A DNA stretch of 47,830 nucleotides from NCBI GenBank assembly GCA_040510195.1, contig JBEVJK010000051.1:1-47830 (forward strand), in the 5' to 3' direction. A model generated the notes under the pieces. The model had not been told where the DNA came from. It saw only the letters and a program-made list of their open reading frames with translations, and searched no databases. Both the position numbers and the translations under genes were made by a program. This stretch comes from JBEVJK01 sp040510195. GTDB taxonomy: Bacteria > Pseudomonadota > Alphaproteobacteria > Rhizobiales > Rhizobiaceae. Below are positions 33,096-41,494 of this stretch, piece by piece (the stretch's first letter is position 1; every line of letters begins with the position of its first letter).

Positions 33096-34598
33096 TCAAG
33101 CCGCCCGCCCCACGGCAAGGGCCATGATCGCCTGCTCGCTGACGAGCTGGCGATCGAGGAAGCCGGCGATGCGGCCCTCGTGCATGACGGCGACGCGGTC
33201 GCTGACGCCGATCACCTCTTCCATGTCGCTGGAAATCATCAGGATGGCGACACCGCGGTCGGCCAGCGTGCGCATCAGGCCGTAGATCTGGTTCTTGGCG
33301 CCGATGTCGATGCCGCGCGTCGGCTCGTCGAAGATGAGGACGCGCGGCTGCATGGAGAGCCACTTGGCGAGCACAACCTTCTGCTGGTTGCCCCCCGACA
33401 GCGAGGCGACGTCGCTCTCCACGTCGCGGCAGCGGATGTCGAGGCGGCTGCGCTGGGCCTCTGCCGCCGCCTTCTCGGCATCGCCGTCGAGCAACCCGAA
33501 GCGGGCATAGGCCTCGAGGTCGGCAAGCGTGACATTGTCCTGCACCGGGAATCCGAGGACCAGGCCGGAGCGCTTGCGGTCCTCCGGCACGAGGTAGACG
33601 CCGCGCCGGATGGCGTCGCGCGGCGAGGCGAGGGTGGCCGCCTCGCCGCCGATGCGCACCTCCCCCCCGACGGCGCGCTCCAGGCCGAACACCGTGCGGG
33701 CAAGCTCGGTCCGGCCGGCGCCGACGAGCCCGGCAAGTCCGAGGATCTCGCCCGAGTGGACGGCCAGCCGTATCGCCTGCGCCGGCCGGTAGGCGGTGCG
33801 CAGGTCGACAAGCTCGAGTGCCACCTCGCCGGGGGGTGCTGCCGGCTCGCGGTAGAGCGTGGTGAGGTCGCGCCCGATCATGTGGCGGATCATGGTCTCG
33901 GCGTCGATCGTGCCCGGCGCCAGCTCGGCGACCTGGCGCCCGTCGCGCAGCACCACCACGCGGTCGGCCGCGCGCTCGATCTCCGCCAAGCGGTGCGAAA
34001 TGAAGATCACGCTGACGCCGTCGGCCTTGAGGCGGCCGATGACGCTGAGCAGCCGCTCCGTCTCGGCCGCGGTGAGGCTGGAGGTCGGCTCGTCCATGAT
34101 GACCAGCCGGGCCTTCAGTGAAAGCGCCTTGGCGATCTCGACCAGCTGCTTTTCGGCGAGCGACAACGCCGCGACCGGCTGTTGGACGGCGAATTCCGCT
34201 CCCAGCTGGCGCAAGAGCGGCTTCGCCCGGGTCTCCAGCGCCGGCCGGTCGATCAGCCTCAGCGGGCCGCCGCGCAGCGGCTCGCGGCCGATGAAGATGT
34301 TGGCCGCGACGCTCAGATTGTCGAACAGGTTGAGTTCCTGGTGGACGAAGGCGATGCCGCTGGCCATCGAGGTCTCGACGGTGAGCCGCGGCATGGTGAC
34401 GCCGTCGATCGTGATCTCCCCTTCGGTCGGGGCGACGACGCCGCCCAGGATCTTCATCAGGGTCGACTTGCCGGCCCCGTTCTCGCCCACCAGGCCCAGC
34501 ACTTCGCCGGCCCGCACGGCGAGGTTCACGTCCTTCAGGGCACGCACGCCCGGATACGCCTTCGCGATCCCCTGCATCGTGAGGAACGGTTCGGACAT
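33096..34598 (-). CDS. Sugar ABC transporter ATP-binding protein (RbsA-like, two domains)
   Basis: A 500-aa tandem ATPase. Domain 1 has Walker A GENGAGKST, the signature region LSLAEKQLVEIAKAL and Walker B VIMDEPTSSL. Domain 2 has the degenerate P-loop GLVGAGRTEL, the signature LSGGNQQKVVLAKWL and Walker B LIFDEPTRGID. This asymmetric pair is diagnostic of the ribose/xylose/galactoside class. It energises uptake through the permease encoded immediately downstream. AGGA lies 7 nt before the ATG. An 11-bp hairpin at 34642-34677 separates it from the binding-protein gene. Confidence 0.93.
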   Translation of the reverse strand: MSEPFLTMQGIAKAYPGVRALKDVNLAVRAGEVLGLVGENGAGKSTLMKILGGVVAPTEGEITIDGVTMPRLTVETSMASGIAFVHQELNLFDNLSVAANIFIGREPLRGGPLRLIDRPALETRAKPLLRQLGAEFAVQQPVAALSLAEKQLVEIAKALSLKARLVIMDEPTSSLTAAETERLLSVIGRLKADGVSVIFISHRLAEIERAADRVVVLRDGRQVAELAPGTIDAETMIRHMIGRDLTTLYREPAAPPGEVALELVDLRTAYRPAQAIRLAVHSGEILGLAGLVGAGRTELARTVFGLERAVGGEVRIGGEAATLASPRDAIRRGVYLVPEDRKRSGLVLGFPVQDNVTLADLEAYARFGLLDGDAEKAAAEAQRSRLDIRCRDVESDVASLSGGNQQKVVLAKWLSMQPRVLIFDEPTRGIDIGAKNQIYGLMRTLADRGVAILMISSDMEEVIGVSDRVAVMHEGRIAGFLDRQLVSEQAIMALAVGRAA

Positions 34599-34641
34599 CG
34601 ACGGGTCCTAAGGCTAGGAGAAGTCAGGGCTCTGGCGAATG

Positions 34642-34677
34642 GGGCGGGCCGACTGGGAGAATGATATCGACCCGCCC
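34642..34677 (-). other. Intra-operon hairpin between binding-protein and ATPase genes
   Basis: Arms at 34642-34652 and 34667-34677 pair over 11 bp (one G-U in the minus-strand RNA) around a 14-nt loop. There is no T run. It sits 12 nt after the binding-protein stop. Such hairpins commonly protect the upstream message so that more binding protein than transporter is made. Confidence 0.55.
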
Positions 34678-34688
34678 GCTCCGAAGCG

Positions 34689-35642
34689 TCAGCCGCCGCC
34701 GATGCGCGACTTGAGTTCCGCCTCGAACTTGTCGACGTTCGACTTGTCGATGATCTGCGTCGGCACGATCACCAGCTTGTTCTCCGGCACCACCGACTTG
34801 TCGCCCTCGAGATACTTGGCCATCAGCTTCATGCCCTGATAGCCCCACTCATAGGGCTGCTGAACGACGGTCCCGGCAATCGTGCCCTCGCGGACGCCGC
34901 CGAGCGTGATCGGGTCCTCGTCGAAGGCGATGACCGTCACCTGGCCGAGCTTGCCGGCTTCCTTCAGCACTTCGTAGATGCGCGGCGGGTTGTAGGAGTA
35001 GAAGCCGACCATGCAGGTGATGTCGGGGTTGGCGGCCAGCGCATCCTCGACATTGCGCTTGGCGCGGGTCTGGTCGATGTCGTCGCCGCGCACGTCGATC
35101 AGCTCGACCTTGGAGCCGGCAATTTTGGCCTTCATGCCTTCGATGCGCTCGCGTGCATTGTCGGCGCCGGGCAGGCCGACGAAGCCGATGCACTTGCCGC
35201 CGTTGGGCAGCGCTTTCAAGGCGATCTCGCCCGCCTGGGTGCCGGCATCAGTGTTGGACGAGCCGATATAGGCGATGCGGTTGGTGTCGGGCGCGTCGCT
35301 GTCCGTCGTGAACAGCGGCACCTGGCCGCCGATGCGGTTCAGCGCGTCGGTCGACGATTTGGGGTCGACGGCGCTGACCATGATGGCCGAGACGCCGGCG
35401 GCGACCAGATCGTCCATGAGACGCTGCTGGACGGCGGCCGCGGCCTGCTCAGGGTACTTCAAAGAGAGCTCATAGTTAGGCAGCTCCTCCTGCGCCTTGC
35501 GGACGCCGGCCTCGGCAAGCTTCCAGAAGTCAGATGCGCCGTTGACGACGAAGGCCAGCTGCTTCTTCTCCTGGGCCAATGCCCCGGAAGCAAGCAATGT
35601 TGCGCCCACCATCATGGCAGTCGCTGCTAGGCGAAGTCGCAT
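34689..35642 (-). CDS. Sugar ABC transporter substrate-binding protein (RbsB-like)
   Basis: A 317-aa exported protein with a Sec signal peptide (AATAMMVGATLLASGALAQ). The mature chain starts KKQLAFVVNGASDFWKLAEAG, as in peripla-BP-4 ribose-type proteins, with the hinge-region elements TTDSDAPDTNRIAYIGSSN, VGFYSYNPPRIYEVLKEAG and VIAFDEDPITLGGVREG. A perfect ribosome site (GGGAGGAAACC) precedes the ATG. It is the first gene of the leftward operon, behind a 15-bp palindromic operator. It should bind a pentose, hexose or similar polyol in the periplasm; the sugar is not predictable. Confidence 0.92.
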   Translation of the reverse strand: MRLRLAATAMMVGATLLASGALAQEKKQLAFVVNGASDFWKLAEAGVRKAQEELPNYELSLKYPEQAAAAVQQRLMDDLVAAGVSAIMVSAVDPKSSTDALNRIGGQVPLFTTDSDAPDTNRIAYIGSSNTDAGTQAGEIALKALPNGGKCIGFVGLPGADNARERIEGMKAKIAGSKVELIDVRGDDIDQTRAKRNVEDALAANPDITCMVGFYSYNPPRIYEVLKEAGKLGQVTVIAFDEDPITLGGVREGTIAGTVVQQPYEWGYQGMKLMAKYLEGDKSVVPENKLVIVPTQIIDKSNVDKFEAELKSRIGGG

Positions 35643-35706
35643 GGTTTCCTCCCGATAGGTTGTTCTTCGCGTGATCCGACGCGATGCTCTGCGCTGAACC
35701 CGGATC

Positions 35707-35751
35707 AGGTAACTGTAGCCGGCATCAATAGTCAACATTTGTCGGACAAAT
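35707..35751 (-). promoter_or_regulatory. Promoter and 15-bp palindromic operator of the sugar ABC operon
   Basis: ATTTGTC-G-GACAAAT (35737-35751) is a perfect palindrome of the TTGTC-N-GACAA form used by GntR-type regulators. Just downstream on the minus strand lie a -35-like TTGACT (35730-35735), a 17-nt spacer and a weak -10 TTACCT (35707-35712). No regulator gene is adjacent, so the cognate repressor is elsewhere. Confidence 0.55.
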
Positions 35752-35815
35752 CGTACCTTACTTCGTCCGGCCGGCCCAGACGCTCCGCCTTGTCCCCTAG
35801 ATCGCGGCCTGTGAA

Positions 35816-35833
35816 CGGTCATCAAACTGACAT
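35816..35833 (+). promoter_or_regulatory. Pho box upstream of phnC
   Basis: An 18-nt sequence with two direct half-sites (GGTCAT and CTGACAT) matches the general Pho box pattern CTGTCAT-A-x-A-x-CTGTCAY at 15 of 18 positions by eye. It lies 103 nt upstream of the phnC ATG. PhoB-dependent phosphate-starvation induction of phnCDE is known in rhizobia. Confidence 0.6.
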
Positions 35834-35936
35834 CACGCCGACACCTGAGGTTCACGGACAGCCTCTATCCACGCTCTGGTCATCACAGAGCTGCCGCCCG
35901 CCAGGCCGGGCAGGCAAGCCATTCGGGAGAAGGCCG

Positions 35937-36779
35937 ATGAGCGCCATCGAGGTCCGGCATCTGACGAAGGGCTTTGGCAGGAAGCGGGCGCTCGACAACG
36001 TCAACCTGCGGATCGAGGCCGGCGAGATGGTGGCGCTGATCGGCGCCTCCGGCTCGGGCAAGAGCACGCTCATCCGCCACATTTGCGGCCTCGAAACGGC
36101 CGACGGCGGCGAGAGCGCGATCGACATATTGGGGCGGCCGCTGCAATGCGGCGGGCGGCTTTCGGCCGGCGCCCGCGGCGTGCGCCGCGAGGTGGGCGTG
36201 GTGTTCCAGCAGTTCAACCTGGTCGGTCGGCTCTCCGTCCTCTCCAACGTGCTGATCGGGCATCTCGGCCGCATCCCGGCCTGGCGCGGCACACTCGGCC
36301 TGTTCACCGGCGAAGAGAAGGAGCGCGCCCGCGATGCGCTGGCCAGGGTCGGCATCCCGGAGGTCGCCTGGCAGCGGGCCTCGACGCTGTCCGGCGGCCA
36401 GCAGCAGCGGGCGGCGATCGCCCGCAGCCTGGTGCAGCGCTCCAGCATCCTGCTTGCCGACGAGCCGATCGCCTCCCTCGACCCGGCCTCCGCGCGGCGC
36501 GTGATGGACGTGCTCGCCGACGTCAACCGGGACCAGGGCATCACCTGCGTCGTGTCGCTGCACCAGGTCGAGTATGCGCGCCGCTACTGCCGGCGCACGG
36601 TCGCGCTCTCGCACGGTCAGGTCGTCTTCGATGGCCCCTCCTCGATGCTGACCGACCTGTCGCTGAGGGAGCTCTACGGGGCGGATTTCGAAGACCTGAC
36701 CCTGACGGAAACGGCCGGACGGGCGCCCAAGCCGCGCCGCCAAGCCGGAAAGAAGAGCCTCGAGGCCTATGCGGCGTAG
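35937..36779 (+). CDS. phnC: Phosphonate ABC transporter ATP-binding protein
   Basis: A 280-aa ABC ATPase. Walker A is GASGSGKST, followed by the Q-loop VVFQQFNLV, signature LSGGQQQRAAIARSLVQ, Walker B ILLADEPIASLD and switch His in VVSLHQVEYA. The QFNLVGRLSVLSNVLIGHLGRIP segment is characteristic of PhnC. The ATG at 35937 has GGGAGAAGG upstream; further open codons to 35739 cross the regulatory region. It drives uptake of phosphonates/phosphate esters with PhnD and PhnE encoded next. A 30-residue basic tail ends the protein. Confidence 0.92.
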   Translation: MSAIEVRHLTKGFGRKRALDNVNLRIEAGEMVALIGASGSGKSTLIRHICGLETADGGESAIDILGRPLQCGGRLSAGARGVRREVGVVFQQFNLVGRLSVLSNVLIGHLGRIPAWRGTLGLFTGEEKERARDALARVGIPEVAWQRASTLSGGQQQRAAIARSLVQRSSILLADEPIASLDPASARRVMDVLADVNRDQGITCVVSLHQVEYARRYCRRTVALSHGQVVFDGPSSMLTDLSLRELYGADFEDLTLTETAGRAPKPRRQAGKKSLEAYAA

Positions 36780-36810
36780 CCGCCAACCATCATCAACGGA
36801 GAATGAGACC

Positions 36811-37803
36811 ATGAAGGGACTGCTGGGGATCCTGCTCGGAGCCGCCATTGCCGCGCTGGCGGGCAGCGCCGCGTTCGCGGAAGAGCTCAATTTCGGCATC
36901 ATCTCGACCGAGTCGCAGCAGAATTTGCGGCCGAAATGGGAGCCGTTCCTGAAGGACATGGAGGCCCGGACAGGGCTCGAGGTGCGGCCGTTCTTCGCCT
37001 CCGACTATGCCGGCGTCATTGAAGGCATGCGGTTCGGCAAGGTGCAGCTCGCCTGGTACGGCAACAAGTCGGCCATGGAGGCGGTCGACCGGGCCGACGG
37101 CGAAATCTTCGTCCAGACGGTGAGCTCGGAAGGCAATCCCGGCTACTGGTCGCTCATCCTGGCGCCGAAGGACAGCCCGCTCAATTCGGTCGACGATCTT
37201 TTGAAGTGCGACAAGTCTTTGAATTTCGGGCTCGGCGACGTCAATTCCACCTCCGGCTTCCTGGTGCCCACCACCTTCGTGTTCGCCGCCAACAAGGTCG
37301 ATCCGAAGGCGTGCTTCAAGAACGTCACCAACGCCAATCACGAGACCAACGCGATGGCGGTGGCCAACGGCCAGGTCGACGCGGCGACCAACAACACCGA
37401 GAACATGGCGCTGATCGAGAAAAACAACCCCGAAGCATTCGCCAAGATCAAGGTCATCTGGAAGTCGCCGCTCATCCCGTCGGACCCGATCGTCTGGCGC
37501 AAGGACCTGCCGCGGGAGACGAAGGACAAGATCAAGAGCTTCTTCCTGACCTATGGAACCGATCAGTCGACCGGCGACGCCGCCAAGGAGAGGGAGATCC
37601 TGGCCGGGCTGCAATGGGCGCCGTTCCGCTCGTCCGACGACGACCAGCTGCTGCCGATCCGGGTCATGGAGCTCACCAAGGCCATCGCCAAGGTCGAAGC
37701 CGACGAGGCGCTGACGGCCGACGCCAAGAAGGCCGAGGTCGACAAGCTCAGCAGCGAGAAGGCCACCTACGAGGCCAAAATCAAAGCCGCCGGCCAGAGC
37801 TGA
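36811..37803 (+). CDS. phnD: Phosphonate ABC transporter substrate-binding protein
   Basis: A 330-aa exported protein with a signal peptide (LLGILLGAAIAALAGSAAFA). The mature part begins LNFGIISTESQQNLRPKWEPF and has ASDYAGVIEGMRFGKVQLAWYG, the GDVNSTSGFLVP ligand loop and IPSDPIVWRKDLP, all PhnD hallmarks. A charged helical tail (about 285-330) is typical. GGAGA precedes the ATG by 9 nt. It captures phosphonates such as 2-aminoethylphosphonate in the periplasm; true specificity is unknown. Confidence 0.93.
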   Translation: MKGLLGILLGAAIAALAGSAAFAEELNFGIISTESQQNLRPKWEPFLKDMEARTGLEVRPFFASDYAGVIEGMRFGKVQLAWYGNKSAMEAVDRADGEIFVQTVSSEGNPGYWSLILAPKDSPLNSVDDLLKCDKSLNFGLGDVNSTSGFLVPTTFVFAANKVDPKACFKNVTNANHETNAMAVANGQVDAATNNTENMALIEKNNPEAFAKIKVIWKSPLIPSDPIVWRKDLPRETKDKIKSFFLTYGTDQSTGDAAKEREILAGLQWAPFRSSDDDQLLPIRVMELTKAIAKVEADEALTADAKKAEVDKLSSEKATYEAKIKAAGQS

Positions 37804-37864
37804 CGCCTGCTCTCGAGTTTGCCCGCCGCGTCGCGACGGGCAAGCCTCATCCGCAAGGAAGCCC

Positions 37865-38680
37865 GTGACGCTCCCCGCCGACCTGTCCGAGACCGCTAGC
37901 CGCGCCGACGTCGCGCGCGACCGCAGCCGCAGTCTCTGGAACTGGGGGGTGCTGGTGGCGCTGGCGCTGCTCCTGGGGTGGAGGTGGAAGCCGGCGGAGA
38001 TGGGCCGCTGGCCGCATCTCTTCACGGATGCCGGCAATATGGGCCAGTACATCGCCGGGTTCGCTCGCCCGAACTTCGCCGAATGGCGCTACTACCTCGA
38101 CGAGATGGTCGCCACCATCCAGATCGCGCTCTGGGGCACCTTCCTGGCGGCCGTCGCGGCGGTCCCGTTCGGTCTGCTCTCCGCCCGCAACATGGCACCG
38201 TGGTTCATCGTCCAGCCCGTGCGCCGGCTGATGGATCTCTTCCGCTCCATCCACGAGCTGGTGTTCGCGGTGCTGTTCGTCGTCGCGGTGGGGCTGGGCC
38301 CGTTTGCGGGGGTGATGGCCCTCTTCGTCCATACGACCGGCATTCTCGCCAAGCTGTTCTCGGAGGCCGTCGAGGCGATCGACGCGCGGCCGGTCGAGGC
38401 GATCCGGGCCACTGGCGCCACGCGCCTGCAGGAAGTGGTGTTCGGCGTGGTGCCGCAGGTGCTGCCGCTGTGGATCTCCTACACGCTCTACCGCTTCGAA
38501 TCGAACGTCAGGGCGGCGACGGTGCTGGGCGTCATCGGCGCTGGCGGCATCGGCCAGGTCCTGTTCGAGGCCATTCGCGGCTTCTACTATCCGGAGGCCG
38601 CGGCCATGCTGATCATCATGCTGGTCACCGTGTCGCTGATCGACCTGCTTTCGCAGCAGCTGCGCCGCCTGTTCCTCTAG
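37865..38680 (+). CDS. phnE: Phosphonate ABC transporter permease
   Basis: A 271-aa inner-membrane protein with about six helices. The GTG start is preceded by AAGGA with 6-nt spacing. Family features are the central FRSIHELVFAVLFVVAVGLGPFAG segment, the EAA loop EAVEAIDARPVEAIRATGATRLQEVVFGVVPQV and VLGVIGAGGIGQVLFEAIRGF. Only one phnE is present and no C-P lyase genes (phnGHIJKLM) are in the window, so degradation genes must be elsewhere or the uptake serves another phosphonate enzyme. It is convergent with the phytochrome gene. Confidence 0.92.
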   Translation: MTLPADLSETASRADVARDRSRSLWNWGVLVALALLLGWRWKPAEMGRWPHLFTDAGNMGQYIAGFARPNFAEWRYYLDEMVATIQIALWGTFLAAVAAVPFGLLSARNMAPWFIVQPVRRLMDLFRSIHELVFAVLFVVAVGLGPFAGVMALFVHTTGILAKLFSEAVEAIDARPVEAIRATGATRLQEVVFGVVPQVLPLWISYTLYRFESNVRAATVLGVIGAGGIGQVLFEAIRGFYYPEAAAMLIIMLVTVSLIDLLSQQLRRLFL

Positions 38681-38686
38681 ACCAGA

Positions 38687-40821
38687 CTAGGTTCGGCGAG
38701 GTGCCTCGACCGGGGCGCTCAGGATGGCCCTGGTGCCGGGCGCCCCGTCCTCGTAATCGAGGCTGCCGCCGAGCTGCGCGACCAGCGCGCCGAGCAGCTT
38801 GCTGCCGAACCCCTTTCGGGACGAGGTTCGCCCGACGCCTTCGTCGGCGACGGTCAGGCGGAAGCGGCTGCGATCCTCGCCCAGTGTGACGCGCAGCGGA
38901 CCAGGGGCGCCTCCATAGGCGTATTTGTTGGCGTTGATCACCAGCTCCGTCAGCGCGAGGCCGAGGCCGACCGCCCGATCGTTTGGCACCATCACCGGCT
39001 GCAGGTCGCGAACCAGATGGCGATCCCACTCCGGGCCGATCGAGGCGACCAGGTCGTCCAGCAGTTCGTCCACGTAGCGGGCCGCATCGACGGTTTCCAG
39101 TTGCTCGGAGCTGTAGAGGCGGCGATGGACCAGCGAGACCGCCGCGATCCGCCGCCGCGCTTCCTCGATGGCATCGCGCAGCCCTGGGTCGTCGGATTCG
39201 CGGGCCTGCAGGGACAGGAAGCTCGAAACGAGCTGCAGGCTGTTCTGGACGCGGTGGTCGATCTCGCCGAGCAGGTATTCCTTTTGCTCGATCAGCATTT
39301 CCTTCTGTTCGATCGTGCTCAGCAGCTGCCGGTTGAGGTCGCGGATGCGGCGCGTCTGCCAGACATTCGTCACCGCCACGCTCAGGCGTCCGGCCGCTTC
39401 GATCTCCGGCAAGGTCCAGCGGCGCGACTTGCCGCGCACGGTCTCGGTCCACGCCTCGAAGCTGGCGCGCGGGTTGAGTGTCCCGCCAGGCCCCTGCGTC
39501 ATCTTCTCATGGGGATTGCCGGCCCAGTTCACGACCTGGACCTCCTCGGCCCTGAACCAGACGACCACCCAGGGCTCGGTCGTCGACAGGGTCATCGAGA
39601 GGATGCCTCCGGCCAGGCCCTGTTCGGCCGGCGGAAGCTGGTAGTGAGCGACTAGCGACTGGGTCGCGTAGGTCGGCTGGCCCCCGGGACGGCCGGCCAG
39701 CCAGCCGATCAGCTTTCTGATTTCCGCGTCGGACGGGCAGCGGCCGCCCTTCACCAGCTCGCTGCCGCGCAGCACCGCGACCCCGTCGCTGTCGAGCATC
39801 CCCATGATTGTTCCGAGGTGGTTCGAAATGGCGTCGTCGAGGGAGCCTTCGCGCAGCAGGAGATCGACGATGTGGTCCTCGTGGGTGCGCAGTCTGACCC
39901 GCTCGCGATATGAGTCGGTCTCCTCGCGTGCCTTGATCTGGCGGGAGAGGGCGCCAGCCAGGGCCCGGCACGCGGCGCGCACGTCGGGGCCGAGCTGGCG
40001 CGGGCTCGCGTTGTGGCAGGCGACGAGGCCCCACAAGGCGCCGTCCTTGACGATCGACACCGAGGCGGAGGCGGCGACCCCCATGTTCCTGAGGTATTGG
40101 ACATGGACCGGAGATACGCTGCGCAGGGCGCAGTCGCTCATGTCGAGAGCCTCCGGCTCCCGCCAGGCCGGCGTCAGCGGCGCCGGCGCGTAGCCGACGT
40201 CGGGATCACCCGGACGAGGTTGCGGACATAGAGAGCTCGCGCCTGCTTCGGGATGTCCGAGGCGGGGAAGTGGTGGTTGAGGAAGGACCGTTCGTGCGCT
40301 GCGACCTCCTCGCCGACGACGACGCCAGCGTCGTCCTCCAGGAACCGATAGACCATGACCCGGTCGTAGCCCGTCAGGCGCCGGAACTCGGTCGCGGCAA
40401 TCGCGGAGAGCTGCCGCATGTCGCCGGCCCGCTCGAACGCGGCCGCCGCCGCCTCCAACAGGGGCAGAAGCGTCGTCCCGGAGGCGGCGTCCGAGGCAGG
40501 CTCCAGCTCCAGCAGGTGCCATCCGCCGGAGCTGTGAAAGGAGACGTCGAAGGTCGAGGCAGCCGAAGGCGGGCGCACCTGCCGCAACGTGCCGCGCGCC
40601 TCCTTGCCGACCGCGTCCGACACTGCCGGGCCGAGCAGCTCGGCGGCCGACAGGCCGAGCCAGTCCTGGCGGCCGACCCGTCCGGCGACGTCGCCGGCAC
40701 CGTAGCGGACCAGCCCGCTCTCGGGATCGGCCACCAGGAGGACGCCATGCGGCTGGATCGAGCCCGGAACGTGGATAGGCTCGCGATCGCAGACAGCCAG
40801 ATCGACGCCGCGGTCGTTCAT
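38687..40821 (-). pseudogene. bphP: Bacteriophytochrome histidine kinase with 1-nt frameshift
   Basis: Read from ATG 40819-40821, the first part encodes the phytochrome PAS domain with chromophore Cys11 (VCDREPIHVPGSIQPHG) and the first half of the GAF domain up to the PASDIP motif and YVRNLVRVIP; it then runs into a stop near 40174. A shift of one base near 40200 (a G missing after CCC) restores DVGYAPAPLTPAW and continues through the rest of GAF, PHY and a HisKA_2/HWE-type kinase: EIDHRVQNSLQLVSS (phospho-His), LVINANKYAYGG (N box) and DEGVG. Intact, it would be a red/far-red light-sensing kinase of about 710 aa using biliverdin. The haem oxygenase gene overlaps its start (ATGA). The lesion may be real or a sequencing error; the downstream half keeps full coding character. 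Confidence 0.88.
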
Positions 40822-41390
40822 GCGCGGACTCGGCAAAGCAGTGCCTCCGCGTGCGCGAAGCCGCGGACCGCCCCCGTGGCCGCCGCGACGCCGCCCCCCG
40901 GCTGCCATCCGGCGTCACGCTCCAGGACCGTCAGGAAGCCGCGCCACAGCGCGCCCGTGTCGGCGCCGTACGGGTCCAGGAAGGCGAGCGCAGGGTCCTC
41001 GACGCCGCGGTCGGCGAGCGCACGCAGCAGCATGCGGCCGCCCAGCGAAGAACCCTCGAGCACATACAGAAGGCCGAGGGCCTCGGCGCGGCTCCGCGGG
41101 CGCGGGAACGCGGGCAGGGGCCCGGCTCCGGCGAATCCCTGGAGGAAGCCGGCGCGGCTGCGGCTTGCGAAGGCCAGACCTTCGACGTTCCCGAGATGGG
41201 GGAAGAGGGCGGCGTCTGCGGGGATATAGAACGCCGCATAGCGGCGTATCAGATCGGGGCGACGTCTCGGGTCCGCCAGCTGGCCGAGCGCGTCCAGGCG
41301 GTCCTCCAGGCGCGCATGCGCGTCGCGCGTGGCCCTGCGCACGCCGTCGAGCACGGAGGCGGGGGAAGCCGCCGTTTCGACATAGGTCAC
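40818..41390 (-). CDS. bphO: Biliverdin-producing haem oxygenase
   Basis: A 190-aa all-helical protein. The first helix has the proximal haem ligand in RDAHARLEDRLDAL, and LYVLEGSSLGGRMLLRAL is the distal helix with the conserved Gly pair. GTG 41388-41390 was chosen because AGGA lies 7 nt upstream and the family starts near this point; the frame is open to 41468. It cleaves haem to biliverdin, iron and CO, supplying the chromophore of the phytochrome encoded next (stop/start overlap). It is divergent from a MarR-GNAT gene, with a palindromic operator between. Confidence 0.87.
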   Translation of the reverse strand: MTYVETAASPASVLDGVRRATRDAHARLEDRLDALGQLADPRRRPDLIRRYAAFYIPADAALFPHLGNVEGLAFASRSRAGFLQGFAGAGPLPAFPRPRSRAEALGLLYVLEGSSLGGRMLLRALADRGVEDPALAFLDPYGADTGALWRGFLTVLERDAGWQPGGGVAAATGAVRGFAHAEALLCRVRA

Positions 41391-41474
41391 GCTCGCTTCC
41401 TGTTTCGGTGGATATTCACAAATCGGAACACGTCGTTGTCGACATAGCAAGGGCATCTCCAAAAACAATAATAG

Positions 41475-41487
41475 TTGACTCAGTCAA
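41475..41487. promoter_or_regulatory. Palindromic operator between bphO and the MarR-GNAT gene
   Basis: TTGACT-C-AGTCAA is a perfect 6+1+6 inverted repeat in an AT-rich island, 8 nt before the GTG of the MarR-family gene and 85 nt before bphO. The position overlapping the start region fits autorepression by the adjacent MarR-type protein and possible joint control of bphO-bphP. Confidence 0.55.
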
Positions 41488-41494
41488 TTAACTG

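Noticed and set aside
40822..40918. Upstream extension of the phytochrome-kinase reading frame to 40918
   Set aside because: In that frame the part before the frameshift site is an Arg-rich shadow; the PAS/GAF domains are in the other frame and start at 40821.
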